Below are positions 62,102 to 64,000 of a stretch of DNA of 64,000 nt, in pieces. The DNA is from an uncultured Clostridia bacterium. GTDB taxonomy: Bacteria; Bacillota; Clostridia; Saccharofermentanales; DTU023. Under the pieces are notes generated by a model. The model was not told the origin of the DNA. It saw only the letters and a program-made list of their open reading frames with translations, and did not search any database. Positions within the stretch are counted from its first letter, which is position 1. Each line of letters starts with the position of its first letter. A program made the position numbers and the translations under genes. The stretch covers positions 1-64,000 of the forward strand of contig CAMJYM010000009.1 of NCBI GenBank assembly GCA_946220865.1. The letters run 5' to 3'.

Positions 62102-62145
62102 CAGGGCCAGGTAGAGGCAGATCTACGTTTCCAGAGGAGGAATTT

Positions 62146-62877
62146 ATGTCCGGACATTCCAAGTGGAATAACATCAAGAGAAAAAAAGGTGCGGCTGATG
62201 CGGCAAAGGGCCAGATTTTCACCAAGCTGGGCCGTGAAATTCAGATGGCAGTCAGAGCTGGCGGCCCTGATCCCGAGGTCAACCGTTCTCTTAAGGATAT
62301 TATCGCTAAAGCGAAGTCCAATAATATGCCTAACGACAGCATCCAGCGTTCCATCAGCAAAGCTTCCGGCGGAGGCGGCGAGGAGCTGGAGGTCATCCAG
62401 TATGAAGGTTATGGTCCTGGCGGAGTCGCCGTCATGGTGCGCACGCTTTCAGATAACCGCAACCGTACGGCAGGTGATGTGCGCCATATTTTTGACCGCT
62501 TTGGCGGGAATCTTGGCACAAATGGCTGCGTGGCCTTTCAGTTTGAAGAAAAGGGCAGCCTGATTCTTGACCGCGAGCGCTATACGGACGAGGAAACGGT
62601 CATGATGGAAGCCCTTGATGCCGGGGCCGAAGATGTCGATGTCGAAGACGATTATTTTGAAATTGTCACCAGTCCTGAGTCTTACATCAGCGTGGTGGAT
62701 GCGATGGAAGCGAAAGGCTATGTTTTCGAGGAGTCGACTCTTGCGCCGCAGCCGATCACGATGACGAAGCTGAACGATCCCGAGATGATCGAAAATATGG
62801 AGCGCCTGATTGATACGCTCGAAGAAAACGATGACGTCACGGATGTTTATCACAACTGGGAGCAGGAAGAAGCCTGA
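62146..62877 (+). CDS. yebC: YebC/TACO1-family protein
   Basis: Highly conserved protein; family members act as transcription regulators or help ribosomes through proline stretches. The start MSGHSKWNNIKRKKGAADA is the family signature, followed by FTKLGREIQMAVRAGG and KAKSNNMPNDSIQRSI. All three domains are complete; length (243) is normal. ATG 62146 follows CAGAGGAGG; a longer in-frame reading from 61999 runs through the mini-hairpins and is rejected. The P-loop/Asp23 gene follows after 47 nt. Confidence 0.95.
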   Translation: MSGHSKWNNIKRKKGAADAAKGQIFTKLGREIQMAVRAGGPDPEVNRSLKDIIAKAKSNNMPNDSIQRSISKASGGGGEELEVIQYEGYGPGGVAVMVRTLSDNRNRTAGDVRHIFDRFGGNLGTNGCVAFQFEEKGSLILDRERYTDEETVMMEALDAGAEDVDVEDDYFEIVTSPESYISVVDAMEAKGYVFEESTLAPQPITMTKLNDPEMIENMERLIDTLEENDDVTDVYHNWEQEEA

Positions 62878-62924
62878 GGCTTGAGTCCGTCTGAGCGCTT
62901 TGCCGGAACAGAGGAGAGAGCGGC

Positions 62925-63998
62925 GTGTTTGATTTTCTTTTCCATAGTTTAAGAGGGAAAAAGAAAAGCGAAACCAACGAGGAAAACCCGGAGGATCGGC
63001 TGCCGCCTGTGCGCAGCCAGGATATTGTTTTTAATCCTTTTGGTCGCCTTGCCGATGCGGTGAAAACCACGGTGAATGAAATTAACCGGGCTGATGAACC
63101 AAAAACGGAAGAAGAAGTGCGCGCCCGTCTCGGACTCATCGCTGTTGTGGCTTTTATCGGGGCCAGCGGAACAGGAAAAAGCACGCGTGCCATCCAGGTG
63201 GCCAAAGATAATCATATCAATTACATCATTGATGACGGCATCCTAATCCACGGTTCGCGCATTCTGGCCGGAGCCTCGGCGAAACGGGCGGAGACAAAAA
63301 TTGAATCTGTGCGGCAGGCAATTTTTGCCGATGAGACACGGGCCGCCAATATGCGCCGGGCTCTTCTGGAGGAGCTGCCTCCGGCGCTCATGATTCTCGG
63401 CACCTCGCGGGACATGCTCGACCGCATCTGCGAAAATCTCTGGCTTTCCAAACCCTCTATGCAGATTCGTATCGAAGATATCAGCAGTGAGGAAGAGCGG
63501 CGACAGGCCCGAGAAACCAGACTCAGCGAGGGCAAACACACGATCCCCGTACCCAGTATGGAGATTCGTCACGAATTTTCCGGCAGCCTGGCCGAGCCGC
63601 TAAATAAACTGAGGAAGCGTTTTGACCGACGCAGCGATGAGAGTGAAAAAGAGAGCGAGCGCACAGTGGTGCGCCCGACCTTTTCCACCCTTGGTCATTA
63701 CTCCATGTCGGACGAAGCCCTGGCGCAGATGGTCTATTTGATTCTGGAGGATGTTCCCGGGGTGGCGGGACTGCGCGAGTTTCATCTCAGCAAAGAGAGC
63801 TACGGCGTGCGTTTTGATCTGCGTTTGTCCCTCTATTATGGTTTCAGTGCCCAGGAAGTTCTGCGCGAGGCTCAGCAGGCTGTCGGGCGACTTGTTGAAG
63901 AGCTGACCTCCATCAATGTTCTGGAGGTTGACCTGCGCGCTGTGCATCTGGAACAGCGCAGGAAAGCGGCGCAACCTTATGCCAGCTTTATTTTCTGA
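62925..63998 (+). CDS. P-loop NTPase fused to an Asp23-like domain
   Basis: I do not know a described function. The first ~65 residues are hydrophilic with FNPFGRLADAVKTTVNEINR. A P-loop ATPase or kinase fold follows: VVAFIGASGTGKSTRA (Lys85), then NYIIDDGILIHGSRILAGAS. The segment about 220-250 is charged. The C-terminal ~100 residues resemble Asp23 (DUF322): GHYSMSDEALAQMVYLILED, GVRFDLRLSLYYGFSAQEVL. Asp23 proteins are usually free-standing cell-envelope-stress proteins. GTG 62925 follows GAGGAGAG. The stop lies 2 bases before the window end, so the gene is complete. Confidence 0.75.
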   Translation: MFDFLFHSLRGKKKSETNEENPEDRLPPVRSQDIVFNPFGRLADAVKTTVNEINRADEPKTEEEVRARLGLIAVVAFIGASGTGKSTRAIQVAKDNHINYIIDDGILIHGSRILAGASAKRAETKIESVRQAIFADETRAANMRRALLEELPPALMILGTSRDMLDRICENLWLSKPSMQIRIEDISSEEERRQARETRLSEGKHTIPVPSMEIRHEFSGSLAEPLNKLRKRFDRRSDESEKESERTVVRPTFSTLGHYSMSDEALAQMVYLILEDVPGVAGLREFHLSKESYGVRFDLRLSLYYGFSAQEVLREAQQAVGRLVEELTSINVLEVDLRAVHLEQRRKAAQPYASFIF

Positions 63999-64000
63999 GC

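Larger units (their letters stand above)
61450..62145. other. Long intergenic region: divergent riboswitch and yebC leader
   Basis: About 700 bases without a clear protein gene. The minus strand carries the terminator, cobalamin aptamer and promoter (61486-61782). The plus strand carries a likely yebC promoter at about 61919, a hairpin at 61944-61965 and five mini-hairpins (61997-62101). The stretch 61785-61915 shows nothing that I can identify. Confidence 0.6.

Overview
The window looks like chromosomal DNA of a strictly anaerobic, Gram-positive Clostridia-type bacterium (Bacillota). The evidence is a nine-gene V-type ATPase operon, a six-gene Rnf complex, a pyruvate:ferredoxin oxidoreductase, a Firmicutes-style L10 leader, DnaD/DnaI-type primosome proteins, a sortase and strong AGGAGG ribosome-binding sites. 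By eye the base composition is moderately GC-rich except for an AT-rich AbiE cassette. I cannot name the genus.

Layout. 1-335: short repeats. 336-3046: MATE exporter and sortase. 3423-15119: V-ATPase genes (stalk, I, K, E, C, F, A, B, D) running straight into trkA-trkH. 15192-18772: NlpC/P60 hydrolase and VanW protein. 18847-20693 (minus): PHP phosphoesterase and glycosyltransferase. 20839-26561: fused phosphoglycerate kinase-triosephosphate isomerase and nifJ. 26660-30319: dnaD-like, dnaI-like, acpS and an SH3/NlpC-like protein without catalytic residues. 30324-31112 (minus): a surface protein. 31502-36846: rnfCDGEAB. 36913-38406 (minus): pepD. 38652-41575: carboxynorspermidine dehydrogenase and decarboxylase, the second flanked by inverted repeats. 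42019-45305: histidine phosphatase, a repeat-rich gap, and a GntR regulator with an ABC exporter. 45460-50719: queH, an AbiE toxin-antitoxin pair (minus) and a zinc/manganese ABC importer. 50930-54618: rpmG-secE-nusG-rplK-rplA, L10 leader, rplJ-rplL. 54813-55962: barnase-like RNase and barstar-like inhibitor. 56140-61231: serS, IMPACT family, DUF4015 protein, YitT. 61486-61782 (minus): a cobalamin riboswitch with its own promoter and terminator. 62146-63998: yebC and a P-loop/Asp23 fusion.

How the genes fit together. Glycolysis (PGK-TIM) and PFOR yield ATP and reduced ferredoxin. Rnf would convert ferredoxin oxidation into an ion gradient, and the V-ATPase would exchange that gradient with ATP. 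The V-ATPase K subunit keeps the residues that bind Na+ in Enterococcus hirae NtpK, so sodium is the likely coupling ion, and Trk would supply compensating K+ uptake. Norspermidine or spermidine synthesis, queuosine synthesis and metal import complete the housekeeping set.

Most unusual items: the cobalamin riboswitch with no recognisable B12 gene downstream; the NlpC/P60 pseudoenzyme; the barnase with an eight-residue-repeat N-terminus and membrane anchor; the P-loop/Asp23 fusion; the inverted-repeat frame around nspC; the CATCCAC repeat family; and Ala/Glu-rich appendages on several conserved proteins.
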